Origin: Lycocorax pyrrhopterus obiensis
Taxonomy: Eukaryota > Chordata > Aves > Passeriformes > Paradisaeidae
Direction of reading: 5' to 3'
NCBI GenBank assembly: GCA_014706295.1
Contig: JACSVZ010000038.1
Location: 2,170,001 to 2,234,000, forward strand
Length of the DNA stretch: 64,000 bases
Part shown: positions 37,901-43,014 of the stretch, in pieces
Position numbering within the stretch: the stretch's first letter is position 1
Layout of the letters: every line of letters starts with the position of its first letter
Program-made: the position numbers and the translations under genes
The notes under the pieces: model-generated
What the model saw: the letters and a program-made list of their open reading frames with translations, nothing else
Told to the model about the DNA's origin: nothing
The model's database searches: none

Positions 37901-38200
37901 ATGTACAGCCGTTCTATCCAAGGCCATCACGTCTGCCTACTGGTAAAAAAGGTGAGAGCATTGTAACCCCTGAGAGGAGCTAAACCTGGAGCCTTCCTCT
38001 GCCTCTTTCCAGTCCCTGAGCTTGACTGGGAACAACTTTATCCCCACTTGGAAGAGGAGCTAATGGATTTTTTTTTTCTTTTTTTTTTTTTTTTCCTTTC
38101 CAAGGGAGAGAGCTCTGTATCCATAGATGGGAAATGTAATGATTCTACCCTGCTTAGCAACTTGTTGGATGAGATGAAAGAGACATTGTCCAAGTGCTGA
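10818..38200 (+). CDS. AP3D1: AP3D1, AP-3 complex subunit delta-1 (31 coding exons; first exon lies upstream of the window)
   Basis: Delta adaptin is one of the two large subunits of the AP-3 coat, with beta-3, mu-3 and sigma-3. AP-3 sorts cargo from endosomes to lysosomes and lysosome-related organelles; loss in mammals causes pigment, platelet and neurological defects (mocha mouse, Hermansky-Pudlak type 10). The spliced frame joins 31 exons totalling 3,555 nt (1,184 residues plus TGA) without a phase error. Adding about 32 residues from the missing exon 1 gives about 1,216, close to the long human isoform (about 1,215, from memory). Order: adaptin N-terminal HEAT-like trunk to about residue 580; acidic and Lys/Glu-rich hinge including the family-specific AP3D1/BLVR region (about 660-980); C-terminal appendage (about 985-1216) ending with TLSKC. 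All acceptors are AG; all donors are GT except exon 7 (GC). The promoter is not in view. Identity is recognised from near-complete similarity to vertebrate AP3D1. Confidence 0.97.
11230..11262 (+). CDS. AP3D1: Candidate 33-nt cassette microexon of AP3D1
   Basis: A pyrimidine-rich stretch ending ctttgctcag precedes 33 nt that are open in frame and are followed by gtaaag. Exons 2 and 3 both abut in phase 0, so inclusion would add exactly 11 residues (SFVDKEKTEIL) between Tyr-64 and Leu-65 without disturbing the frame. The canonical protein joins exon 2 directly to exon 3, so this would be an alternative exon. It could equally be a chance splice-site pair; no transcript evidence is available here. 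Confidence 0.3.
11351..11515 (-). mobile_element. CR1 LINE, 3' end
   Basis: The plus strand begins cacagaatcacagaatgatt and continues through the ggcagggacaccttccacta block, the reverse complement of a CR1 3' end. It lies in AP3D1 intron 2, about 90 bp after the candidate microexon. Confidence 0.88.
11700..11780 (+). CDS. AP3D1: AP3D1 exon 3
   Basis: This exon encodes residues about 65-91 (LQMLGYDISWAAFN onward to Thr-Phe-Lys), a highly conserved trunk segment. It is 81 nt, phase 0 at both ends, acceptor gcttgcag, donor gtgagt. I saw nothing notable in the 578-bp intron that follows. Confidence 0.97.
12359..12439 (+). CDS. AP3D1: AP3D1 exon 4
   Basis: This exon encodes residues about 92-118 (Arg-Ile-Gly-Tyr-Leu to Gln-Ile-Arg-Lys), 81 nt, phase 0 at both ends, acceptor tttcccag, donor gtaaat. 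The GYLAASQCFHEGTDV segment is a typical large-adaptin trunk motif. The following 1,831-bp intron is AT-rich with no recognised element. Confidence 0.97.
12440..14270 (+). other. AP3D1: AP3D1 intron 4
   Basis: This is 1.8 kb of AT-rich intronic DNA. I saw no CR1 fragment, RNA gene, or open frame resembling a known protein. Confidence 0.8.
14271..14378 (+). CDS. AP3D1: AP3D1 exon 5
   Basis: This exon encodes residues about 119-154 (Asp-Leu-Ser-Ser-Pro to Ile-Met-Thr-Leu), 108 nt, phase 0 at both ends. The acceptor follows a strong tract ending ctttttttag; the donor is gtgagt. The 344-bp intron that follows holds nothing I recognise. Confidence 0.97.
14723..14852 (+). CDS. AP3D1: AP3D1 exon 6
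   Basis: This exon encodes residues about 155-197 plus the first base of a Gly codon (MSHTKPYIRKKAVLIMYKVF onward to Asp-Pro-Asp-Pro), 130 nt, starting in phase 0 and ending after one base. The donor is gtgagt. Arg-Lys-Lys-Ala and Tyr-Lys-Val-Phe are trunk helices shared with other large adaptins. Confidence 0.97.
14853..16181 (+). other. AP3D1: AP3D1 intron 6
   Basis: This is 1.3 kb of AT-rich intronic sequence. No mobile element, RNA gene or candidate exon was recognised. Confidence 0.8.
16182..16321 (+). CDS. AP3D1: AP3D1 exon 7 (ends at a GC donor)
   Basis: This exon encodes residues about 198-244 (Gly-Val-Gln-Ser-Ala-Ala to Ile-Ile-Lys-Leu). It is 140 nt; its first two bases complete the Gly codon from exon 6 and it ends in phase 0 at CTG. 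The next bases are gcaagt, so the intron begins with GC rather than GT. No GT nearby keeps Leu-244 next to Phe-245, so the GC donor is the only reading that preserves the conserved protein. Confidence 0.95.
16584..16657 (+). CDS. AP3D1: AP3D1 exon 8
   Basis: This exon encodes residues about 245-268 plus two bases of a Ser codon (Phe-Gly-Ala-Leu-Thr-Pro to Asn-Leu-Ile-His), 74 nt. Acceptor ctttgaatag, donor gtacat. Confidence 0.96.
16658..18369 (+). other. AP3D1: AP3D1 intron 8
   Basis: This is 1.7 kb of intronic DNA, AT-rich at both ends with a moderately GC-rich middle (about 17540-18020). I saw no repeat or gene in it. Confidence 0.75.
18370..18419 (+). CDS. AP3D1: AP3D1 exon 9
   Basis: A short 50-nt exon encoding residues about 269-285 (Ser-Thr-Ser-Ala-Met-Ser to Thr-Val-Ile-Ala plus one base of Val). 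Its first base completes the Ser codon from exon 8. Acceptor ctgtttcag, donor gtgaga. Confidence 0.95.
18420..19938 (+). other. AP3D1: AP3D1 intron 9
   Basis: This is 1.5 kb of intronic DNA with no recognised CR1 copy, RNA gene or extra exon. The part around 19180-19440 is locally GC-richer but unassigned. Confidence 0.75.
19939..19988 (+). CDS. AP3D1: AP3D1 exon 10
   Basis: A 50-nt exon completing Val and then encoding Leu-Ile-Ser-Leu-Ser-Ser-Gly-Met to Ser-Ile-Gln (to residue about 302). It ends in phase 0. Acceptor tgtttcag, donor gtgcga, a weaker match to consensus. The following intron is 393 bp, with nothing recognised. Confidence 0.95.
20382..20430 (+). CDS. AP3D1: AP3D1 exon 11
   Basis: A 49-nt exon encoding residues about 303-318 (LCVQKLRILIEDSDQN) plus the first base of Leu-319. 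Acceptor tttttttccag, donor gtaagt. The following 767-bp intron has nothing recognised. Confidence 0.95.
21198..21343 (+). CDS. AP3D1: AP3D1 exon 12
   Basis: This exon encodes residues about 319-367 (Leu-Lys-Tyr-Leu-Gly-Leu-Leu to Leu-Tyr-Gly-Met), 146 nt, ending in phase 0. The segment KYLGLLAMSKILKTHP is a hallmark of the adaptin trunk. Acceptor ctttcacag, donor gtatgt. The 709-bp intron that follows contains an old minus-strand CR1 end at about 21738-21860. Confidence 0.97.
21738..21860 (-). mobile_element. CR1 LINE, old 3' end
   Basis: A diverged reverse-complement CR1 3' end (tcacagaatcaactgggttg then accttggagatgatcaaatc) in AP3D1 intron 12. Confidence 0.75.
22053..22201 (+). CDS. AP3D1: AP3D1 exon 13
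   Basis: This exon encodes residues about 368-416 (Val-Ser-Lys-Lys-Asn-Leu-Met to Thr-Asn-Phe-Glu) plus two bases of a Trp codon, 149 nt. Acceptor ctttaacag, donor gtcagt. The next intron is only 85 bp, the shortest in the gene. Confidence 0.96.
22287..22517 (+). CDS. AP3D1: AP3D1 exon 14
   Basis: This exon completes Trp-417 and encodes Tyr-Ile-Ser-Ile-Leu-Val-Glu-Leu to Gly-Glu-Phe-Ser (about residue 493) plus two bases of Glu, 231 nt. It is GC-rich compared with its neighbours. Acceptor tttctgtag, donor gtaagt. The next intron (1,462 bp) carries a long minus-strand CR1 copy. Confidence 0.97.
22768..23228 (-). mobile_element. CR1 LINE, young-looking 3' part
   Basis: A clean reverse-complement CR1 3' part beginning aatcatagaatcccggaata on the plus strand. 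It is nearly identical, inverted, to 50868-51331; the frame reading MSGLGMDLRERFF onward is identical over about 58 codons in both copies. It lies in AP3D1 intron 14. Confidence 0.9.
23980..24211 (+). CDS. AP3D1: AP3D1 exon 15
   Basis: This exon encodes the end of the trunk, residues about 494-571 (His-Leu-Glu-Glu-Ala to Val-Gln-Glu-Arg), 232 nt, ending in phase 0. Acceptor tccttacag, donor gtaaga. The next intron is 394 bp, with nothing recognised. Confidence 0.97.
24606..24751 (+). CDS. AP3D1: AP3D1 exon 16
   Basis: This exon encodes residues about 572-619 (Ala-Ser-Cys-Ile-Leu-Gln to Val-Pro-Val-Pro-Glu) plus two bases of Gly, 146 nt. It spans the junction from the trunk into the hinge, with the FAGELNPVAPKAQKKVPVPE run typical of delta adaptin. 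Donor gtaaag. Confidence 0.97.
24877..25018 (+). CDS. AP3D1: AP3D1 exon 17
   Basis: This exon encodes residues about 620-667 (Leu-Asp-Leu-Asp-Ala-Trp-Ile-Asn to Glu-Glu-Leu-Ala-Arg), 142 nt. It is acidic and Ser-rich (SDSESEDE), with likely phosphorylation sites in the hinge. Acceptor cttcccag, donor gtgagt. The next intron (749 bp) contains a minus-strand CR1 end. Confidence 0.97.
25428..25560 (-). mobile_element. CR1 LINE, 3' end
   Basis: A reverse-complement CR1 3' end (ttgggttgggagagacctta then gggcagggacacctcccact) in AP3D1 intron 17. Confidence 0.85.
25768..25839 (+). CDS. AP3D1: AP3D1 exon 18
   Basis: A 72-nt exon, phase 0 at both ends, encoding residues about 668-691 (RREARKQEQANNPFYIKSSP onward), the start of the family-specific AP3D1/BLVR region. 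Acceptor gcttttag, donor gtgagt. The 746-bp intron that follows has nothing recognised. Confidence 0.96.
26586..26661 (+). CDS. AP3D1: AP3D1 exon 19
   Basis: A 76-nt exon encoding residues about 692-716 (Arg-Tyr-Gln-Asp-Thr-Pro-Gly to Leu-Lys-Val-Pro) plus one base of Gly. Acceptor ttcccag, donor gtaaac. The 788-bp intron that follows has nothing recognised. Confidence 0.96.
27450..27649 (+). CDS. AP3D1: AP3D1 exon 20
   Basis: This exon encodes residues about 717-783 (Gly-Met-Pro-Met-Ser-Asp-Gln to Glu-Met-Pro-Glu), 200 nt, ending in phase 0. Its middle is a strongly basic Lys-rich run (KDKKKKKQKKEKRGK) followed by an acidic tail. Acceptor ccccacag, donor gtcagt. Confidence 0.96.
28307..28380 (+). 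CDS. AP3D1: AP3D1 exon 21
   Basis: A 74-nt exon encoding residues about 784-807 (NALPSDEDDKDPNDPYKALD onward), an acidic stretch. It ends with two bases of a Lys codon. Acceptor tcctgcag, donor gtaagt. Confidence 0.96.
28381..30641 (+). other. AP3D1: AP3D1 intron 21
   Basis: At 2,261 bp this is the longest complete intron of AP3D1 in the window. I recognise no CR1 copy, RNA gene or extra exon in it. Confidence 0.75.
30642..30846 (+). CDS. AP3D1: AP3D1 exon 22
   Basis: This exon encodes residues about 808-876 (Pro-Leu-Ala-Asp-Ser-Glu-Lys to a Glu7-Lys-Lys run), 205 nt, ending in phase 0. The second half is almost purely Lys and Glu, written with nearly all A and G on the coding strand. The acceptor is ttttcaag, with A rather than C before AG; the donor is gtaatt. 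The following intron (1,197 bp) contains a minus-strand CR1 copy. Confidence 0.95.
31508..31925 (-). mobile_element. CR1 LINE, 3' part
   Basis: A well-preserved reverse-complement CR1 from agtcacagaatcccagactg to the caggctgaacacccccagct block, in AP3D1 intron 22. Confidence 0.9.
32044..32106 (+). CDS. AP3D1: AP3D1 exon 23
   Basis: A 63-nt exon, phase 0 at both ends, encoding residues about 877-897 (GEDLDFWLSTAPPAAPTPQP onward). The Asp-Leu-Asp-Phe-Trp-Leu motif marks the long isoform of delta adaptin; because exons 23 and 24 are both in phase 0 they can be skipped in frame, as reported for shorter mammalian isoforms. Acceptor aattcag, donor gtagga. Confidence 0.95.
32734..32832 (+). CDS. 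AP3D1: AP3D1 exon 24
   Basis: A 99-nt exon, phase 0 at both ends, encoding residues about 898-930 (Ser-Glu-Pro-Gly-Met to Asp-Glu-Gly-Lys), ending in a very acidic tail. This is the least conserved part of the protein. Acceptor ctcctcag, donor gtaagt. A plus-strand CR1 fragment starts about 15 bp after the donor. Confidence 0.94.
32846..33120 (+). mobile_element. CR1 LINE, 3' end
   Basis: A plus-strand CR1 3' end (gcctcaagttgcaccaggac, then aataggctgcccagggcagt, ending ttccaaccttcacaattctc). Its truncated 5' edge begins about 15 bp after the exon 24 donor. Confidence 0.9.
33597..33746 (+). CDS. AP3D1: AP3D1 exon 25
   Basis: A 150-nt exon, phase 0 at both ends, encoding residues about 931-980 (a Lys-rich run such as KHKKKKHKKEKEEK, then Glu-Pro-Pro-Glu-Ser-Val-Gln-Asn-Gly). 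Acceptor cttggtag, donor gtgagt. Confidence 0.96.
33870..33917 (+). CDS. AP3D1: AP3D1 exon 26
   Basis: A 48-nt exon, phase 0 at both ends, encoding PMSSYRLLAENPYIKM, residues about 981-996, the entry to the appendage domain. Acceptor tttccag, donor gtgagt. The following 345-bp intron has nothing recognised. Confidence 0.95.
34263..34452 (+). CDS. AP3D1: AP3D1 exon 27
   Basis: A 190-nt exon encoding residues about 997-1059 (Thr-Tyr-Asp-Ile-Gln-Gly to Gln-Leu-Pro-Pro) plus one base of Gly. It is the first beta-rich part of the appendage (VTVSVIFENKS). Acceptor cgtttgcag, donor gtatgc. The 1,057-bp intron that follows has nothing recognised. Confidence 0.97.
35510..35598 (+). CDS. AP3D1: AP3D1 exon 28
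   Basis: An 89-nt exon encoding residues about 1060-1089 (Gly-Ile-Ser-Asn-Glu-Ala-Gln-Phe to Ser-Phe-Ile-Val-Lys), ending in phase 0. Acceptor cacactag, donor gtaagt. The 989-bp intron that follows has nothing recognised. Confidence 0.96.
36588..36673 (+). CDS. AP3D1: AP3D1 exon 29
   Basis: An 86-nt exon encoding residues about 1090-1117 (Asn-Asp-Glu-Gly-Ser-Thr-His-Glu to Thr-Pro-Cys-Tyr) plus two bases of Ser. Acceptor ctgttgcag, donor gtgagt. The 341-bp intron that follows has nothing recognised. Confidence 0.96.
37015..37136 (+). CDS. AP3D1: AP3D1 exon 30
   Basis: A 122-nt exon encoding residues about 1118-1158 (Ser-Asp-Ala-Phe-Ala-Lys to Phe-His-His-His-Phe-Ser) plus one base of Val. 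Acceptor gttctgcag, donor gtgagt. The 735-bp intron that follows ends in a GAATT repeat close to the next acceptor. Confidence 0.97.
37821..37855. repeat. (GAATT)n pentanucleotide repeat next to the exon 31 acceptor
   Basis: About six degenerate GAATT units end 16 bp before exon 31, in the zone where the branch point would lie. Confidence 0.85.
37872..37951 (+). CDS. AP3D1: AP3D1 exon 31
   Basis: An 80-nt exon encoding residues about 1159-1185 (Val-Val-Glu-Arg-Val-Asp-Ser-Cys to Leu-Leu-Val-Lys-Lys), ending in phase 0. Acceptor cctctgcag, donor gtgaga. Confidence 0.96.
38068..38100 (+). promoter_or_regulatory. AP3D1: Extended T tract of the exon 32 acceptor
   Basis: A run of 33 bases that is almost all T, with four C, directly before the AAG acceptor of the last exon. 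It is the polypyrimidine tract, and also a mononucleotide repeat likely to vary in length. Confidence 0.8.
38105..38200 (+). CDS. AP3D1: AP3D1 exon 32, last coding exon with stop
   Basis: A 96-nt coding part giving residues about 1186-1216 (Gly-Glu-Ser-Ser-Val-Ser-Ile-Asp to Leu-Ser-Lys-Cys) and the TGA stop at 38198-38200. The acceptor (tttccaag) follows an unusually long, almost pure T tract (38068-38100). The C-terminal Cys matches the vertebrate protein. Confidence 0.97.
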   Translation, partial: GESSVSIDGKCNDSTLLSNLLDEMKETLSKC

Positions 38201-38442
38201 ATATTCCTTATAAAATATTCCAACGACAAGAAACACACCCAACGTGTAAAGACGAGCAGACCCAAGTGTTAAGTTTCTCCCTCGTACGCATGTACTACCC
38301 TGGGGCACGTGCTTTCAGTTAACTCCACCATTGGTTGCAGTTTAGACATTTTAAGGCTGTATGTTACCTTTTTATTTTCAGAACTTTTTACAAACTGTGG
38401 TGTTAACCCTTTCTAGCCCAAAGAGATCCTGGTGACATGACT

Positions 38443-38484
38443 GGAGGAGGGAGGGGAGGAGGGAGGGAGGGAGGGAGGGGCGGG
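38443..38484 (+). repeat. G-rich (GGGA)n run, potential RNA G-quadruplex in the AP3D1 3' UTR
   Basis: About eight G-tracts of three or four G, separated by one to three bases, lie about 240 nt after the AP3D1 stop on the transcribed-sense strand. The spacing fits a G-quadruplex in the mRNA. No function is shown by the sequence. Confidence 0.75.
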
Positions 38485-38701
38485 CACTATTTATTCAGCA
38501 GCTCATGATGATCCCATGACCTTCATCTGCGTGGGACGGGGACTGAGCAGGACTTTATCAACAGTAGCACAGTTTGTTGCTTGTGCTTGTGCCAGGGAAG
38601 GTTGACTTAATCCTTAGCCATGAAATATGTCTTCAGGGCTGCTGTAGTTGATGTATATTTCTAGCAGAGGCTGGTGCTGGACCAGAAGGCCTCTTTTTTG
38701 A

Positions 38702-38739
38702 TTTTTTTTATATATATGATTTATTATTATTATTATTAT
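38702..38739 (+). repeat. T-run, (TA)n and (TTA)n simple repeat
   Basis: A T-run, a short TA stretch and about five TTA units form a low-complexity patch in the AP3D1 3' UTR. Confidence 0.8.
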
Positions 38740-39346
38740 CTCAAGATCTATTGTGATCAGCATATAAGCATCCTCCATCTCCTTGAGCTAATCCAAAGGA
38801 GCCCTGTGAGAACTGGGATGTTTGAGTTTCTGTTTATAGTAGTTGCCTTGAGCCTTAACCTTCTTTTAGTGACAGCTGGAAGAGTCGAGTGTGGAAGCAT
38901 GAAATGGGCTGAAAGTGTTACTGTTTGGGTCTGTGCTCCCCTCGACTGCCCCACACATGGAGTCTGTCAGGCCTCTCCCCTTTGAGCTGTCTCTGCTGAT
39001 GTGTTTTATGAGTCCACTTCGATTTCACATTCCTGAACAGTTAAACTGTAGCAAGAAACTGGAAATCCAAAGGGATCTGTTCCTGCTTTTTTATCCTTCT
39101 GCTCACCAGCTGAGGTTGACCGTTACCAGGTTAGAGAAACAGCCATGGGTGCAGCCCCTTGTGTGCAGGTGCATGTCTTCCCTCTGTGCTCTGAAACCAG
39201 CAGGGTCATTCTGTCTCAGTGTCCCCTCAGTGTCCCTCGTCCCTGCCCTTGCAGCAGTGAGAGCAGATTTGGCAGCACAAGTGCCCCTGAGTCCTTGTGG
39301 CAGAGCCCTCCCTGCTGGGGTGCAGGAGAGAGGGATGGACTGGGAG

Positions 39347-39545
39347 CCCCTCTCCCTGCCAGGGTGCAGGAGGGGATGGAGTGAGGATCCCCTCTCCCTG
39401 CCAGGGTGCAGGAGGGGATGGAGTGAGGATCCCCTCTCCCTGCCAGGGTGCAGGAGGGGATGGAGTGAGGATCCCCTCTCCCTGCCAGGGTGCAGGAGGG
39501 AATGGAGTGAGGATCCCCTCTCTGTGCCGGGGTGCAGGAGAGAGG
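39347..39545 (+). repeat. 42-bp minisatellite, about five units, in the AP3D1 3' UTR
   Basis: The motif cccctctccctgccagggtg recurs at 39347, 39389, 39431, 39473 and (diverged) 39515, exactly 42 bp apart. A related partial unit lies just upstream at about 39309, and a further diverged one after 39560. Within each unit the C-rich part can pair with the gcaggagggg part around a short loop, so the transcript could form a row of hairpins. Confidence 0.92.
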
Positions 39546-40458
39546 GGTCCTGAGGAGCTGCTCTCCCTGCCGGGGTGCGGGATGGGAAGGGGGCTGAGGA
39601 GCTGCAGATTTCGGACTGTAGCAGTTGCTTCAGTTGCTTTAGAGGGAAGAAGGGAGGGTCTGGCAAGTGAAGCCCATTCTGCACTACTGGAATCTTGTGG
39701 AGTCACTGACAGGACAGGGATGTCACGGTGTCCTGCAGAGATGCTCAGTTGATGTCCCTCTCCACCACCCCTTGTTTTCAACTTATTTTTTATTCCCCCC
39801 ACTCCATTTCTTTCCTGGCCGTTCCGCACCCAGCGAGCAAAACTCTGTGGAACAGTTTTGCTTCGAGGCACAGGTCAGGAGCAGTTGGTTGCTCCAAAAA
39901 GGTGCCCAGGGAGGAGCTGGCTGGGTCTGCACGTCTCCAGCACCACCACCACTCCTAAAACACTGAACCCCTATGCAGGGAGCAGGATAAAGCGTTGATC
40001 TTATCCCTTGGGTGATGTCCTGTACTTTACGCGTGTCTTGTGCTCTTTACACTCTTCCCACAGGAGGTATTTTGGCAAAGGCTCTGCTCTGGTGCTCTGG
40101 GTTCCTTGCCAGGCCCAGCTCCGTGTCCGACCGCGCTGCCAGGACACGGAGGGTTTGGTTTTGGTCAGCCTCCCTTGGTTAGCCAGTTGTGTATTAGAAA
40201 CTGAACATATTAAAATTGTCTTAAAGGATAATGTTCCTCAATTAGTGTTTGGGTTTTTTAATTCATGGATGAAAACTGTCACTTTAGCATGTAGAGTCTC
40301 TTACAGAATCCTGTGCAGTGATTCTAGAATTTTGAAACTGTATGATGTGTTACATTCACAAATTTATTTGCTATCAACATTCCCTGGAGAAAAAAAAAAA
40401 AAGAAAAAGAAAACAACATACCACAAGCTGCTGTAATGATTTTGTGTCAAGATGATCC

Positions 40459-40464
40459 AATAAA
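40459..40464 (+). terminator. AP3D1: AP3D1 polyadenylation signal AATAAA
   Basis: AATAAA sits in a short AT-rich context before a T-rich stretch (aatttttggc), as expected for a cleavage site about 15-25 bp downstream. An upstream ATTAAA near 40209 could serve as a minor alternative. Confidence 0.8.
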
Positions 40465-41199
40465 CTTTCAAAACAAAGTTAAATTTTTGGCTTTGTAAAT
40501 GGTCCTTTCGTAAGACCCTTCCAGTGTGGATGGACCCAAAACCAAGGCATGGATTTATCCCAGGCCTGAACAATGTATCTTCAGTGGAGGTAAGAGGAAT
40601 CTCCTTCCAAAAGGAGGTAGGGAATTCCTAACACCACCCCTTTGAAAGGCAGCTCTGCAGCAGCAGCTGTCACTATGACTGAAATTACAGGAAAAAATAA
40701 TTCAGGCTATCTCAGTTAAATCCCCATTAATTGTTTTATTTTTTGGATCACAGTTGCAGCTAAAATCCAGCACCTGGAAAAATGGGAGCTCTGGTCTGAA
40801 TGAGGCTGGAATCAGCCCGTGCTGTTGCTTCCCCTTGGCCTCCAGTGAAATTTGTGACAAACATGGTGACATTGAGATGAGGATTAAGGCTCTCAGGGCA
40901 GGAATGAGGCCTTGGCTTTGCTGATGCTCCAGTGGTTTCCAGTCACACCAGAAGCTGTGAGAATCATTTTGGGACAGAAAATCCCTGAGGTTGAGTCAGG
41001 AGCCACCAGTTCTGCACTGGGAAGAGCTCAGGAAGTTGCTAGCAGACACAGCACAGGAAGGATCCAGGTCCTCTGTTCTCAGTACTGCAATCCCACACGG
41101 ACCTGCCATGGGATGGGACTGCACAGATCTGATGGAATGGGATGAAAGCAACAGCAAATCCCAGGAAGTGCCTGGAGCAAAGCTCAAGTGTTAAATGAG

Positions 41200-41783
41200 C
41201 CACAGGAGCTGAACTGGGGGCCAGGTGGGATCCTGGGCTATGTCAGGAGGAGCACTGGCAGGGGGACACGGGAGCTGACCCTGCCACTTCCACCGCCCTG
41301 GAGTGCTGTGTCCAGTTCTGGGCTCCTCTGGAGCAGAGTGGAGCTCCTGGAGTGGGGGCGTGTTCAGGGCTGTGAGGATGATGAGGAGGTGGAGCATCTG
41401 CTGTGAGGAAATGCTGCGGGAGCTGGGGCTGTAGCAGGGGGAAGAGCAGAGATGGATATAGATAACATTTTATATATATATATATATATATGGATATATA
41501 CTCTATAAAGTGCCTGAAGGGAGGTATCGGAGGCTGGGGCCAAGGGACGGGACCAGAGGTAACGGGAAGAAACTGGAACACAGGAAATTCCACCTGAGCA
41601 GGGGAAGAACTTTGCCCTGCAGGGGACGGAGCACTGGCACAGGCTGCCCGGAGAGGCGGTGGAGTCACCATCCCTGGAGATCCTCAAAAGCCATCTGGAC
41701 ACAATCCTGATGTGCTCAGGGGCCCCTGCTGAGCCAGGTGGTCTCCAGTGGTGCCTCCCAACCTCAACTCTGTGATTCTGTGA
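41200..41783 (+). mobile_element. CR1 LINE, 3' part, interrupted by a TA repeat
   Basis: A plus-strand CR1 (ctgtgtccagttctgggctc, then ggctgcccggagaggcggtg, ending with cctcaactctgtgattctgt) in the AP3D1-MOB3A gap. A (TA)n run at 41470-41500 interrupts it. Its 3' end variant suggests a different CR1 subfamily from the others. Confidence 0.85.
41470..41500. repeat. (TA)n microsatellite
   Basis: About 11 TA units followed by an interrupted extension, inside the CR1 copy. Confidence 0.9.
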
Positions 41784-42496
41784 CCGGGAGTTGCCCGTGA
41801 ACCTGGCACACAGGCTCCTGCCCTTGGGCAGAGCATCATCTGCTCCATGGAGGAATCCAGCCAGGGAGGCCCCAGGGCTGCTGGAGCAGGGCCCCGGCTC
41901 TTCCCGGGAGCAGGAGCGGGATCAGCTGCTCTGCAGGAGCATCCGAGCTGCTGGGCTGAGCCTGTGCCAGCTCGAGCGGCAGAGATCCCCTGGAGGAGCT
42001 GAAGCTTCACCCCGGGTTCTGCGGCGCAGCTGGGCTGGGTCGGGGCTGTGAACACCCGGTGGGGGATTGTGGGGTCTGTGAACACCTGGAGGGACTGAAC
42101 TGGGGTCTGGAAAGGTTGTGGAGCACCTGGGATGGAGAACTCCAGGCTCCAGACTGGAGTGTTGGAAAACCCCCCGTGGTGCAGGACCCTGGGTGCAGGG
42201 TCTGGTTCCGGCTCAGCTTCGGGCACCCTTTGTTTTCGGGCTTCCCAGGGATTTCCCACCGGGGTTTGACTTTCCCCATCCTGACGTTTGTGAGAAGCTC
42301 CCTTTGAAGCAGGGGCTGGTTCCGGCCACTTCTCCTTTTTGTGACCTTCAGGTTCAGGGCTGGGCAGGTCCCTTCAGCTGCCCCAGTTCCCTGGACAGGG
42401 CAGTTCAGACCGTGCTGGGGCAGAGCGGGGGCTGCTGCAGCCCCTCGGAGCCTCCTGAGCATCCCTGGGCTGTCCCTGGTCCCAAAAACAAAAACG

Positions 42497-42995
42497 TGGA
42501 ATAAAGGGGAATAAAAGGAAACAAACGGAACAGAATAAAGTGGGAAGATAAGTTTAAAAGAAGAAAATAAATAGAATAGAAGAAAATAAATAAAATAGAA
42601 GAGAGGGAAATAATAACTGGAATGGAATAAAAGGAAAATAATAAATACGGTTAAAAAATAAATAAATGGAATTAAAGAAAATAATAAAATAAAACTGAAG
42701 AAAACAGATAAAACAAAGGAAAATGGAAAACAAATAGAAGCGAATAGAAAATTAAAATAGAATAAAAATAAAATAGAAAATAAAATGAAATAGAAAATAA
42801 AATAAAACTAAGATAAAATAGAAAATAAAATAAGGACAAAATATAAAACAAAGTAGAAAATTAAATTAAAATAGAAAATGAAAGAAAATAGAATAAAAGG
42901 AATTCAGATAAGTAGAATAAAATAAAATATTGAACTAGAATAAAAGAACATAGAGTAAAATAAACTAGAATAAAATTTAAGAAATACGATAAACC
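42497..42995. repeat. 500-bp A-rich degenerate pentanucleotide tract
   Basis: The plus strand is almost entirely A with G and T, built from degenerate units such as aaaatagaaaataaaat, with hardly any C. It ends abruptly about 20 bp before the MOB3A CpG island. It contains many AATAAA hexamers on the plus strand. Confidence 0.9.
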
Positions 42996-43014
42996 ACGAA
43001 ACTCTCTCCCCACC

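Larger units (their letters stand above)
38201..40485 (+). other. AP3D1: AP3D1 3' untranslated region
   Basis: The region runs from the stop to about 20 bp after a canonical AATAAA at 40459. It is about 2.3 kb and holds a G-rich run (38443-38484), an AT/TTA simple repeat (38702-38739), a 42-bp minisatellite (39347-39545) and an A-rich run (40390-40410). The frames that stay open through the minisatellite on both strands exist because 42 is divisible by three; they are not genes. The exact cleavage site is inferred. Confidence 0.8.
40486..43014. other. Intergenic gap between AP3D1 and MOB3A
   Basis: These 2.5 kb contain a plus-strand CR1 copy with an internal TA repeat (about 41200-41783), unassigned GC-rich DNA (41800-42490) and a long A-rich tract (42497-42995). 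No gene was recognised on either strand. In mammals IZUMO4 lies in the matching interval; I see nothing like an Izumo domain here. Confidence 0.7.

Noticed and set aside
38915..39871. Long overlapping open frames on both strands (up to 214 codons)
   Set aside because: They run through the 42-bp minisatellite, whose unit is a multiple of three, inside the AP3D1 3' UTR. The repeated peptide is a product of the repeat.
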